Source: Paraburkholderia nodosa | Lineage (GTDB): Bacteria > Pseudomonadota > Gammaproteobacteria > Burkholderiales > Burkholderiaceae | DNA: 64,000 bases | NCBI RefSeq assembly: GCF_001718195.1 | Contig: NZ_MCNV01000012.1 | Coordinates: forward strand, 1-64,000 | Direction: 5' to 3' | Part shown: positions 56,887 to 64,000 of the stretch, piece after piece | How positions within the stretch are numbered: position 1 is the first letter of the stretch | How the letters are laid out: every line of letters starts with the position of its first letter | Program-made: the position numbers and the translations under genes | The notes under the pieces: generated by a model | The model's database searches: none | What the model was told of the DNA's origin: nothing | The model's input: the letters and a program-made list of their open reading frames with translations, nothing else

Positions 56887-57504
56887 ATGAAACTCTATGG
56901 TTTTGCCGGCACGCGTTCGCAGCGCGCGCTATGGGGCCTCAAGGAAGTCGACGCCGATTTCGAATTCATCTCGGTCAATCTGCTCGCAGGCGAGCACAAG
57001 CGGCCTGAATACCTGCGCATCAATCCCGCAGGCAAGGTGCCCGTGCTGATCGACGGCGACCGCGTGATTCCCGAATCGGCTGCCATCGTGCTGTATCTCG
57101 CGGATAAATATCCAGAGAAGGCGCTGTTGCCCGCGGATCTCGACGAGCGCGCGCAGGCGTATCGCTGGACCCTGTTCGCGGTCACCGAGCTGGAACAGCC
57201 GCTCTGGAGAATCACGCGGCATTCGTTCCTGTATCCACCGGAAAAGCGCAGTCCCGCCGATATCGAACTCGCGCGGGAGGACTTCAGCAGCATGGCCGCG
57301 GTGCTCGAAAGGCACCTCGAAGGACGCGAGTTCATCGTCGGCAACAAGCTTTCGGTCGCCGACTGCGTGACGGTGTATCTGATGGACTGGGCCCACGAAG
57401 TGCAACTGCTGGAGAGCTTTCCGCGCTTGCAGGCGTATCTCGAACGCCTGTACGCGCGTCCCGAGGCGCCGCAGCGCATCGCCGAAGCGCGCAAGGCGGC
57501 ATAG
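56887..57504 (+). CDS. glutathione S-transferase
   Basis: A 205-residue cytosolic GST. The thioredoxin-like N domain has MKLYGFAGTRSQRALWGLKE (Ser/Thr region for glutathione activation), cis-Pro in NPAGKVPVLIDGDRVIPESA and the ES pair binding the gamma-glutamyl group. The all-helical C domain has FIVGNKLSVADCVTVYLMDW. The ATG at 56887 has GGAGG 6 bases upstream. It lies in an operon with the YciI-like gene under probable MarR control and ends at a strong hairpin. The class cannot be fixed, and substrates are likely electrophiles. Confidence 0.92.
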   Translation: MKLYGFAGTRSQRALWGLKEVDADFEFISVNLLAGEHKRPEYLRINPAGKVPVLIDGDRVIPESAAIVLYLADKYPEKALLPADLDERAQAYRWTLFAVTELEQPLWRITRHSFLYPPEKRSPADIELAREDFSSMAAVLERHLEGREFIVGNKLSVADCVTVYLMDWAHEVQLLESFPRLQAYLERLYARPEAPQRIAEARKAA

Positions 57505-57513
57505 ATGGAAAAC

Positions 57514-57541
57514 GGCCCAATCGGATCTCGCCGATTGGGCC
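57514..57541. terminator. perfect 11-bp hairpin between GST and the symporter
   Basis: GGCCCAATCGG pairs with CCGATTGGGCC around ATCTCG, 10 bases past the GST stop and 25 bases from the convergent symporter stop. No T run follows on either strand, but the symmetry and position suggest a shared terminator. Confidence 0.6.
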
Positions 57542-57565
57542 GCCTCGCTACCGCGTTACGCCATA

Positions 57566-59041
57566 TCAATGCGCCCGCGCATGCTCGTGATCCACATGCG
57601 TGCGCGGCTGCGTCACCGTGCTCACCACCACGAGCACGATCACGTTCACGAACAGCGCAAGGAAGCCGATGTTGACGTCCTTGAGCGCGTCCGGCGCGAA
57701 CGGAATCAGCTGAGCCACGCTCACATGCGTGAGCGTCGTGACGATCACCACCAGCACGCCCGCCACGATGCCGCAGAATGCGCCTTGCTTCGTTACGCGA
57801 TTGCGCGCGGAGAGGCTGCACACCATCGCCGGGAACAGCTGCGTGACGAAGTTGTAGCCCATCAGGAGCAGCGCGACGATGGTGTCCCCGCCATTGAGCG
57901 TGAAGCCGACTGCCACGAGCGCGATCACCGGCACGAAGGCGCGCGCGAGCTTCGCGACTTGCGCGTCGTCCGCGCTCTTCGCGAGGCCGCCGCGATAGAT
58001 GTCGTTCGCGAGCAGCGTCGAAGCCGTGGTGAGGATCATCGAGCCCGGCACGAGTGCGGTCAGCACGCCGGCCGCGCCGATCACGCCCACGAACCATGGA
58101 TCGAACGTCTGCAGGGCGAGACGGAACAGCGAGAGGTCGATGTCGCCGCCCTTGAGGCCCGGCACCTTGAGCACGGCTGCGAAGCCGCAGAAGAAGACGA
58201 ACAGCAAAATAAGCTGATAGAGCGGCAGGATCATCGCGTTGCGGCGGAAGATGCGCTCGTTCTTCGCGGTGTAGACCGACATGAACGTATGCGGCCACAT
58301 GAAGAAGCCTAGTGCCGTGAGCAGCACGGTGGACTGGAACCACGTCACGCTCTGGCCGCGTGCCGGGAAGGTGAGGAAGCCGGGCTTGGCGGCGTCGATG
58401 GCGCGGAACATCTCGCTCAGGCTGCCATAGTGGTGAATCGGCAGGTAAATGCCGAGGAACACGGCGATGGCGAGAATCATCGTGTCCTTCACGACCGAGT
58501 TCCACGCGCAGCCGCGCACGCCCGAAACGATCACGTAAGCCGTGACCACGGCCGCGCCGATCCAGATCGCCGCGGTGGAGGAGATCGCGCCATACGAGGC
58601 CGTCGTCACGATGATGCCGAGGCCCTTGAGTTGCAGGACGAGATAGGGCACGAGCGCGAGCACGCCCACGCAAGCCACCAGCACGCCCAGCGCGGGGCTT
58701 TGGTACTTGCGCGCGAAGAAGTGCGGCTGCGAGACGAGCCGGTGCTGCTTGGCGAAGCGCCAGACGGGCGGCAGCATCCAGTACGAGAGGATGTATGCAA
58801 GCGTGCCGTAAGCCAGAATGTAGTAGACAGGCGCGCCCTTGCCATAGGCGAAGCCGCTGCCGCCGAGGAACGTGAAGGTGGTGTAGATCTCGCCCGCCAT
58901 CAGCAGGAACACGAACGCGGTGCCGAAGCTGCGGCCGCCCACGGCCCACTGCTCGAGGTTCATGTCGTGCCCGCGGCGGGCGCGCATGCCGAGGTAGAGC
59001 GCGACGAAGGTCATCGCCGCGATGATGATGAGGGCGCTCAT
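57566..59041 (-). CDS. sodium:solute symporter (monocarboxylate permease MctP-like)
   Basis: A 491-residue SSS-family transporter with about 13 membrane helices. Typical are NLEQWAVGGRSFGTAFVFLL, AGEIYTTFTFLGGSGFAYGK, FFMWPHTFMSVYTAKNERIF and the late VPGSMILTTASTLLANDIYR. The C terminus is His-rich (HVDHEHARAH). A DUF3311 gene overlaps its start by ATGA; DUF3311 plus SSS pairs are the arrangement of monocarboxylate (for example lactate, pyruvate, propionate) permeases such as MctP, so such a substrate is likely but unproven. The start is the ATG at 59041. It converges on the GST gene. Confidence 0.88.
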   Translation of the reverse strand: MSALIIIAAMTFVALYLGMRARRGHDMNLEQWAVGGRSFGTAFVFLLMAGEIYTTFTFLGGSGFAYGKGAPVYYILAYGTLAYILSYWMLPPVWRFAKQHRLVSQPHFFARKYQSPALGVLVACVGVLALVPYLVLQLKGLGIIVTTASYGAISSTAAIWIGAAVVTAYVIVSGVRGCAWNSVVKDTMILAIAVFLGIYLPIHHYGSLSEMFRAIDAAKPGFLTFPARGQSVTWFQSTVLLTALGFFMWPHTFMSVYTAKNERIFRRNAMILPLYQLILLFVFFCGFAAVLKVPGLKGGDIDLSLFRLALQTFDPWFVGVIGAAGVLTALVPGSMILTTASTLLANDIYRGGLAKSADDAQVAKLARAFVPVIALVAVGFTLNGGDTIVALLLMGYNFVTQLFPAMVCSLSARNRVTKQGAFCGIVAGVLVVIVTTLTHVSVAQLIPFAPDALKDVNIGFLALFVNVIVLVVVSTVTQPRTHVDHEHARAH

Positions 59042-59253
59042 GATCGCACCTCCGCATCCGCTTCGCCCGAGAGCCGGTTGACTGGGTCGAGCCGGTAGAC
59101 GATCCCCATGATCACCGCGGCCAGCACCACCCACATGACGATCCATGCGAGCACGAGCGGCATGCCGAGCACGAGCGGCTCGGTGCGATTGACGAACGGC
59201 ACCCCTAGCAGGATGCCGATAAAGGGCAAGGCAGCGAGCAACCGCAGTGACAT
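59038..59253 (-). CDS. DUF3311 small membrane protein, symporter partner
   Basis: A 71-residue protein with two membrane helices (LRLLAALPFIGILLGVPFVN and PLVLAWIVMWVVLAAVIMGI), matching DUF3311. It begins at the ATG at 59253 with AGGAG 6 bases upstream, and its stop overlaps the symporter ATG (ATGA). It is almost certainly an accessory subunit or assembly factor of that transporter, by analogy with other small subunits of SSS carriers. The longer in-frame reading is rejected on the ribosome site. Confidence 0.88.
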   Translation of the reverse strand: MSLRLLAALPFIGILLGVPFVNRTEPLVLGMPLVLAWIVMWVVLAAVIMGIVYRLDPVNRLSGEADAEVRS

Positions 59254-59498
59254 GGCAACTCCTCTTTCATATGAGAAGAAAAGAAACGTCGCGTCGGGGT
59301 GCGAAGCCACCCACTCTATGCTTGTGAACGCGCCCCGTAAAGCCGCCAAAAATACTGAAGGGCTTGCCGTAAAGATTGGTGCAACGCGCCATTTTTCGCG
59401 GCATCGAGCGACATCGATCAGGCACGCCCGACGCCGATACGGCTACACTTCTCGCAGCCCGGCGCGCTTTTTGCGCATGCCCTCAACGGATCGACTCC

Positions 59499-60176
59499 AT
59501 GATCGAGAGCCTGATTTCAGACATCCTGTTCGGTTTCACCGGACTCATCAGCATCATCAATCCCTTGAGCGGTGCTTTTGTTTTTCTCGATCGCACCACA
59601 ACGCTTACTGACGAAGAGCGGCGCCTGCTCGCCAAACGCGTGGCGATCAACGCGTTCTTCGTGCTGGTCGGGGCTTTTTTCGTCGGCACGCCCATCCTGC
59701 ATTTCTTCGGTATTTCAATGGAAGCGCTGCGTATCGGCGGCGGCCTCGCCGTAGCCGTGGCCGGCTGGCAAATGCTCAACGCGCCCGAGCCGGAGCCGCC
59801 CGCGGTCGATCATCCGGTCAAGCCCGTGAGCGCGAGTTCGGCTTCCGGAAAAGCCTTTTTTCCGCTGACCATTCCGCTCACCACCGGCCCGGGCTCCATC
59901 GCCACGGCCATTGCGCTGAATGCCAACCGCACGCACAAGCTTTCGGCGTGGCTGCTCTCGAGCTTCGCGTCGCTCGTGATCTCCGCGCTCGTCATGCTCG
60001 TGATCTATTACGTGTACAGCCGCGCCGCGCGGCTTTCGCAGTACCTGGGTGTGGAAGGCACGCGCGTGGCCATGCGCGTGTCGTCGTTTCTGCTCCTGTG
60101 CATCGGGGTGCAGATCATACTGACTGGCCTGACCGGCTTTCTCACGCCGATCGCCGACCTGCGCGCCGCGAAGTAG
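59499..60176 (+). CDS. MarC family integral membrane protein
   Basis: A 225-residue membrane protein with six helices in two similar halves (FGFTGLISIINPLSGAFVFL; PLTIPLTTGPGSIATAIALN), the standard MarC/UPF0056 layout. The family was once linked to multiple antibiotic resistance but its function is unknown. A cytoplasmic insert of about 25 residues rich in Pro and Ser (EPEPPAVDHPVKPVSASSAS) separates the halves. The ATG at 59499 fits the family N terminus, though the ribosome site is weak. It lies 63 bases before the glutamine amidotransferase gene on the same strand. Confidence 0.88.
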   Translation: MIESLISDILFGFTGLISIINPLSGAFVFLDRTTTLTDEERRLLAKRVAINAFFVLVGAFFVGTPILHFFGISMEALRIGGGLAVAVAGWQMLNAPEPEPPAVDHPVKPVSASSASGKAFFPLTIPLTTGPGSIATAIALNANRTHKLSAWLLSSFASLVISALVMLVIYYVYSRAARLSQYLGVEGTRVAMRVSSFLLLCIGVQIILTGLTGFLTPIADLRAAK

Positions 60177-60238
60177 CGGCGCCTGTAGCTCGTGAGCAGG
60201 CCGGCGTACACAAGCGTCCTCACGCGAAGGAGACCATC

Positions 60239-61072
60239 ATGTGCCGCTGGCTCGCTTATAGCGGGAACCCCGTGCAACTCGAAACCGTGCTGTTTCACGC
60301 ACGGCATTCGCTGATCGATCAAAGCCTGCATTCCACCAAAGGCGCGACCACCACGAATGGCGATGGCTTCGGCATGGGTTGGTATCAGGACCCGCACGAC
60401 ATTCCCTATCGTTACCGCAGCGTGCATCCCGCCTGGAACGACCGCAACCTGCGCGAACTGGCGCGCGCGGTGCGTGCGCCCATGTTCGTCGCGCACATTC
60501 GCGCGGCCACGCATACGCCGGTGCAGGAAACGAACTGCCATCCGTTTCGGCACCGGCGCTGGATCTTTGCGCACAACGGTCTGATCCGCAGCTATCCGCT
60601 GATGCGGCGCGACCTGCTGGTCGCGATCGATCCGGGGCGCTTCAATGCGCTCGAGGGGTCGACGGATTCGGAAACGATGTTCTATCTCGCGATGACGTTC
60701 GGCCTCGAAGTCGAGCCCGTTCTTGCGCTGGAACGCATGGCGGGTTTTGTGGAGGCAACCGCGCAAAAGCATGGCGTCGAGCCGGCGCTCAACATGACGG
60801 TTTGCGCATGCGACGGCGAGCAGATCGTCGCTGTGCGCTATTCGAGCGAGCGCAATTCCCGCTCGCTTTATCACACCACGGCGTTCCGGCATCTGCGCGA
60901 ACTGTATCCCGACGACCCGCGCATCATCGCAGCCGGTGACGACGCGTATCTGCTCGTGTCCGAGCCACTTGGCGATGCGCCCGATGTATGGGCCGAAGTG
61001 CCGGAATCGACGGCCATTGTCGTGCGCGGGCCCGAGGTCGAATACCGGCCGTTCGCACCTATCTCACCTTAA
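60239..61072 (+). CDS. class II glutamine amidotransferase (YafJ-like)
   Basis: A 277-residue stand-alone N-terminal-nucleophile glutaminase. Cys2 (MCRWLAYSG) is the nucleophile after Met removal. Other class II residues are in GDGFGMGWYQ, VAHIRAATHTPVQETNCHPF and FAHNGLIRSY. There is no synthase domain to use the ammonia, as in YafJ and the ergothioneine enzyme EgtC. No ergothioneine genes are nearby. The ATG at 60239 has AAGGAG 5 bases upstream. It may be co-transcribed with the MarC-family gene. The acceptor is unknown. Confidence 0.9.
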   Translation: MCRWLAYSGNPVQLETVLFHARHSLIDQSLHSTKGATTTNGDGFGMGWYQDPHDIPYRYRSVHPAWNDRNLRELARAVRAPMFVAHIRAATHTPVQETNCHPFRHRRWIFAHNGLIRSYPLMRRDLLVAIDPGRFNALEGSTDSETMFYLAMTFGLEVEPVLALERMAGFVEATAQKHGVEPALNMTVCACDGEQIVAVRYSSERNSRSLYHTTAFRHLRELYPDDPRIIAAGDDAYLLVSEPLGDAPDVWAEVPESTAIVVRGPEVEYRPFAPISP

Positions 61073-61106
61073 GGCACCGTAACTCAAGGGCGCGACAAGT
61101 CGAACG

Positions 61107-63095
61107 TCACGCGCTGCGGCGCCTTTGCCTTGCCGCCGCAAGCGCGAGCACCTCGTCGAACAGCGTGACGTCCACGGGCTTCACGAGATGCATCTCGAAG
61201 CCCGCTTCGTGCGTGAGCTCGATGTCGGCAGCCTGGCCGAAGCCGGTCATCGCGGCGAACAGCGTGTGCTTGAGTGGCGGCAGCGCGCGTAGGGCACGCA
61301 GCGTCGCGTAGCCGTCGATCTCGGGCATGGCGATGTCGATGAGCGCGGCGTCCGGCGTGAAGCCGTCCACTTCCTCGCGCGCGTGGGCGGCGCTGTAGGC
61401 CACGCGCACGTCGTGCCCTTTGAGTTCGAGCAGCATGGCGAGGCTGTCGGCCGAATCGCGGTTGTCGTCGACCACGAGCACGCGCAGCGGCGGCACGCCG
61501 GCTTCGGCCAGCGCGGCAAGCTCGGCCGTGTCCGGCGTGAGCGGCGGCGGCTGCACGGCATGCGTGGCCTCGCGCGCGAACGGCAGGCGGATCGTGAACG
61601 TGCTGCCTTTGCCGGGCCCGTCGCTCCTGGCGGAGATGGTGCCGCCATGCAGCTCGACGAGCGAGCGGCACAGCATGAGGCCGATGCCGAGCCCGTTTTC
61701 CGTGGGCCCCGGCGCCGAGCGGTCCTGGCTGAAGAGGCCGAAGATCGACTCGTATGTGCCGGGCCGCAGGCCGCGGCCTTCGTCGCGCACCTGGATCTGC
61801 ACGGCGCGCGCGGCGGAACGCACGTCCACGACGATGCGGCTGCCGTCGGGCGAGAACTTCGAGGCGTTGTGCAGCAGGTTCTGCAGCACCTGCACGAGCC
61901 GCGTGTGGTCGCCCTTCATGGTGAGCGGCTCGTCGGGCATCTGCACGTCCACGTGCTGACCGCGTGCCGAGGTGAAGGGCTGCGCCGCGTCGATGGCGTG
62001 CGCGACCACTTCGTGCAGGTCGAGCGGCGCCTCGCGCAACTCGATCTTGCCCGACGTGATGCGCCCGACGTCGAGCAGGTCGTCCACGAGCCGGGTGAGG
62101 TGCACGATCTGACGGTCGATCATTTCGCTCGCTCGCTCGATCTCGGGGCTCGGCGCATCCATGAGGCGCATCGTGGCCACGGCGTTGCGCACCGGCGCGA
62201 GCGGGTTGCGCAGTTCGTGCGCGAGCAAGGCGAGGAACTGCTTCATCTGTTCGCTCGAATGCTCGAGTTCGTCGGTGCGGCGGCTTTCGGTCATGTCGCG
62301 CGTGACCTTCGCGAACCCCGTGAGGCGGCCTTGGCCGTCATGCACCGCGGTGAGCGTGACACTGGCCCAGAACATCGAGCCGTCCTTGCGCACGCGCCAG
62401 CCCTCGCTCACGACCCGGCCCAACTCCTTCGCGCGGCGCAGCTCGCGTTCGGGCTGACCGGCGGCGACCTCGTCGGGCGGATAGAACACGGAAAAATGCT
62501 GGCCGACGATCTCGGCCGGACGGTAGCCCTTCAGGTTGGTCGCGCCGGTGTTCCAGCTCACCACGTTGCCCTGCGGATCGAGCATGAACATCGCGTAGTC
62601 GCTCACGCTTTCCACGAGCAGGCGAAAGCGCTCTTCGGAAAGACGCAGCGCTTCGACCTGGCGGCGTTCGGCGGTGAGGTCGCGCGTGACCTTGGCAAAG
62701 CCGGAGAGCGAGCCGTCGCTCTCGTGCAGCGCGGTGATGACGACGTTGGCCCAGAACATCGAGCCGTCCTTGCGCACGCGCCAGCCTTCGTCGTTGAAGC
62801 GTCCGTGCAGCGCGGCCTGCTCCAGCTCGTGATCGGGCCAGCGGCGCGCGTTGGCTTCGTCGGTGTAAAAACGCGAGAAATGCTGGCCGATGATCTCGTG
62901 CGCTTCATAGCCCTTGATGCGGGCCGCGCCGCGATTCCAGCTCACGATGTAGCCGCGCGTATCGAGCAGGAAGATCGCGTAGTCCTCGATCGGCTCCACG
63001 AGCGCCTCGAAGCGGCGTTCGTGGTGGCTTTCGGCGACGGTGTTTTGCTGGGCGATGCCGGGGTCGGGCGTCGTCATGGTCCTCGGGTCTGTCAT
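61107..63095 (-). CDS. hybrid sensor histidine kinase with two near-duplicate PAS domains
   Basis: A 662-residue soluble kinase. PAS1 (about 28-145) and PAS2 (about 155-270) share long identical runs such as EGWRVRKDGSMFWA and GFAKVTRD, pointing to an internal duplication. HisKA has phospho-acceptor His in FLALLAHELRNPLAPVRNAV. HATPase_c shows N box QNLLHNASKFSPDGS, G1 DEGRGL and G2 NGLGIGLML. A C-terminal receiver (about 535-655) has DD in VLVVDDNRDSADSLAML, phospho-Asp in ALIDIAMPEIDGY and Lys in HLVKPVD. No membrane helix is present. The start is near 63095; an ATG at 63077 is also possible. The absence of an output domain suggests phosphotransfer to an unlinked regulator. Confidence 0.92.
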   Translation of the reverse strand: MTDPRTMTTPDPGIAQQNTVAESHHERRFEALVEPIEDYAIFLLDTRGYIVSWNRGAARIKGYEAHEIIGQHFSRFYTDEANARRWPDHELEQAALHGRFNDEGWRVRKDGSMFWANVVITALHESDGSLSGFAKVTRDLTAERRQVEALRLSEERFRLLVESVSDYAMFMLDPQGNVVSWNTGATNLKGYRPAEIVGQHFSVFYPPDEVAAGQPERELRRAKELGRVVSEGWRVRKDGSMFWASVTLTAVHDGQGRLTGFAKVTRDMTESRRTDELEHSSEQMKQFLALLAHELRNPLAPVRNAVATMRLMDAPSPEIERASEMIDRQIVHLTRLVDDLLDVGRITSGKIELREAPLDLHEVVAHAIDAAQPFTSARGQHVDVQMPDEPLTMKGDHTRLVQVLQNLLHNASKFSPDGSRIVVDVRSAARAVQIQVRDEGRGLRPGTYESIFGLFSQDRSAPGPTENGLGIGLMLCRSLVELHGGTISARSDGPGKGSTFTIRLPFAREATHAVQPPPLTPDTAELAALAEAGVPPLRVLVVDDNRDSADSLAMLLELKGHDVRVAYSAAHAREEVDGFTPDAALIDIAMPEIDGYATLRALRALPPLKHTLFAAMTGFGQAADIELTHEAGFEMHLVKPVDVTLFDEVLALAAARQRRRSA

Positions 63096-63166
63096 AGGGC
63101 CTGTTCACAAGATTAACAGGCTCCGGCCTCCTGAATGGACGGCCCGCACGCAGCGGGCGTCGCAGC

Positions 63167-64000
63167 TTACCACGCGCGCTGCCCTGAGCGGTCGTACTTT
63201 TCGGCCATTGCCGGAATGCCCGCGCGCACGTGGCGTTCCGCGCGGCGTACCTGGCGGGTGAGCAGCACGACGTGCGGCGGCACCACGCGGCGTGCGCGCA
63301 ACGTCCAGAACGCGCCGCGCAGCAGCGCCACGCCCGCGGGCCCGAGCGAGCGCTGGCGCGCGAACACCGCGAGCGCACGGCCGGTCGCCGCGATCGCATC
63401 GCGCGCGGGCAATCGCATCCACGCCACCCAGGCGGTGTTGCGCGCGAGCGAGCATTGCTGCGCGCGCGTGAACCAGCGGTAAAGCGGCTCGCGATGCGCG
63501 AGCGCCTGCTCGCAATAAACGATCTGGTGGCCGGCCGACAGCATGTCGAGCGCGGCAAGCTCTTCGGCGCCGCCGTGTGACAGCCGCTCCTCGTAGCCGC
63601 CGAGCGCGTGGAACACGGCCGCGCGGAAAATGCACGCGCCGGCCATGAAGTTCGCGAGCGCAGGCCCGGCTTCGCCTTCCGTACCCGGCGACGTGGCGGC
63701 GAGCATCAGGCAGGCGGGGTGAATTTCGCGCTCGTCGCCGCTCACCACGCGCGCGTTGAGCACGGCCACCTGCGTGTGGGCGTCGAGCAGGTGCGCCGCA
63801 CGCGCGAGCGCGCCGGGCGCGAACCAGGTGCTGTCGTCGCAGCACGCGACATAGTCGGTGCGCGCGAGCAGCACGGCGCGATTGAAACCGGCCATGCCGT
63901 GATCGCCCAGCGACTGGACGATGCGCACTTGCGGAAAGAGCGACGCCAGCAGGGAGACGGTGGAATCGGTGGAGCCGTTGTCGGCCACGATGACGTCCGG
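63167..64000 (-). CDS. family 2 glycosyltransferase, N terminus cut by window end
   Basis: At least 277 residues are visible, and the gene continues past 64000. The first residues read DVIVADNGSTDST, the nucleotide-sugar motif that lies close to the N terminus in GT2 enzymes, so roughly 30-50 residues are missing. DxD-like CCDDSTWF and the acceptor-region ALGGYEERLSHGGAEELAAL follow. The C-terminal part (LAVFARQRSLGPAGVALLRG, then WTLRARRVVPPHVV) resembles rhamnosyltransferase-type GT2 tails. It is likely a surface-polysaccharide enzyme, but the neighbours that would confirm this lie outside the window. Confidence 0.85.
   Translation of the reverse strand, partial: PDVIVADNGSTDSTVSLLASLFPQVRIVQSLGDHGMAGFNRAVLLARTDYVACCDDSTWFAPGALARAAHLLDAHTQVAVLNARVVSGDEREIHPACLMLAATSPGTEGEAGPALANFMAGACIFRAAVFHALGGYEERLSHGGAEELAALDMLSAGHQIVYCEQALAHREPLYRWFTRAQQCSLARNTAWVAWMRLPARDAIAATGRALAVFARQRSLGPAGVALLRGAFWTLRARRVVPPHVVLLTRQVRRAERHVRAGIPAMAEKYDRSGQRAW

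Noticed and set aside
1..64000. tRNA, rRNA, insertion sequences, prophage or integrated-element borders
   Set aside because: No tRNA arm motifs, transposase, integrase or flanking repeats were recognised while reading; all large genes belong to chromosomal housekeeping or regulatory families.

Overview
The window is GC-rich DNA, densely coding on both strands, with the gene families and order typical of Burkholderiales. Paraburkholderia, Burkholderia or Caballeronia are the likely sources. Supporting markers are DUF4148 and DUF3331 proteins, the prpB-prpC-acnD-prpF set with a divergent sigma-54 regulator prpR, an adenosylcobalamin-dependent ribonucleotide reductase, and an aerobic-type (late cobalt insertion) cobalamin cluster. 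I recognised no rRNA, tRNA, insertion sequence, prophage or CRISPR array, so the window reads as core-like chromosome rather than an island.

Layout. 0.1-6.9 kb: a LysR regulator, a zinc alcohol dehydrogenase divergent from an AraC-type regulator, a 2-hydroxyacid dehydrogenase and a globin-like/GAF/EAL c-di-GMP phosphodiesterase. 7.0-15.8 kb: nrdJ, a hotdog thioesterase, a DUF3331 protein, an AI-2E family permease, a secreted esterase, OpgC and an NlpD-like lipoprotein. 15.9-24.2 kb: the 2-methylcitrate (propionate) operon with a -24/-12 promoter and tandem palindromes in front of prpB, and prpR reading the other way. 24.2-29.8 kb: small genes, including a divergent alkyladenine glycosylase, a CBS protein, ribA and a proline-rich SH3 protein. 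30.0-35.3 kb: a tightly coupled operon of response regulator, LysM-FecR protein and CHASE2 histidine kinase, then a lipoprotein.

35.3-56 kb holds most of cobalamin biosynthesis in four transcription units. The leftward unit cobE-cobO-cobB-bluB starts near 38.4 kb. The rightward unit cobW-cobN-chlI/vWA follows a cobalamin riboswitch. The leftward unit cobG-cobH-cobI-cbiG/cobJ also follows a cobalamin riboswitch. The rightward unit is cobL-cobK-cobM. A PilZ protein and a GGDEF cyclase sit between the second and third units. 56-64 kb: a MarR regulator with a palindromic operator in front of a YciI-like protein and a glutathione S-transferase, a DUF3311 plus sodium:solute symporter pair, a MarC-family protein, a class II glutamine amidotransferase, a hybrid sensor kinase, and a glycosyltransferase cut by the window end.

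How it fits together. The two riboswitches let cobalamin repress its own ring synthesis and cobalt chelation, and nrdJ is a consumer of the product. Propionate is handled by the B12-independent methylcitrate route. The most notable signal is at 44956-45015: the ATPase subunit of the cobalt chelatase ends at a seven-A slippery site followed by a stop and a stem-loop, and the von Willebrand subunit continues in the -1 frame with no good start codon. This matches programmed frameshifting that makes two chelatase subunits from one gene. Two other features stand out: the C1-methylation step (CobF or CbiD) is missing from an otherwise nearly complete corrin pathway, and CobJ is fused to a CbiG-like region whose last domain is degenerate while an intact version is encoded separately as cobE.
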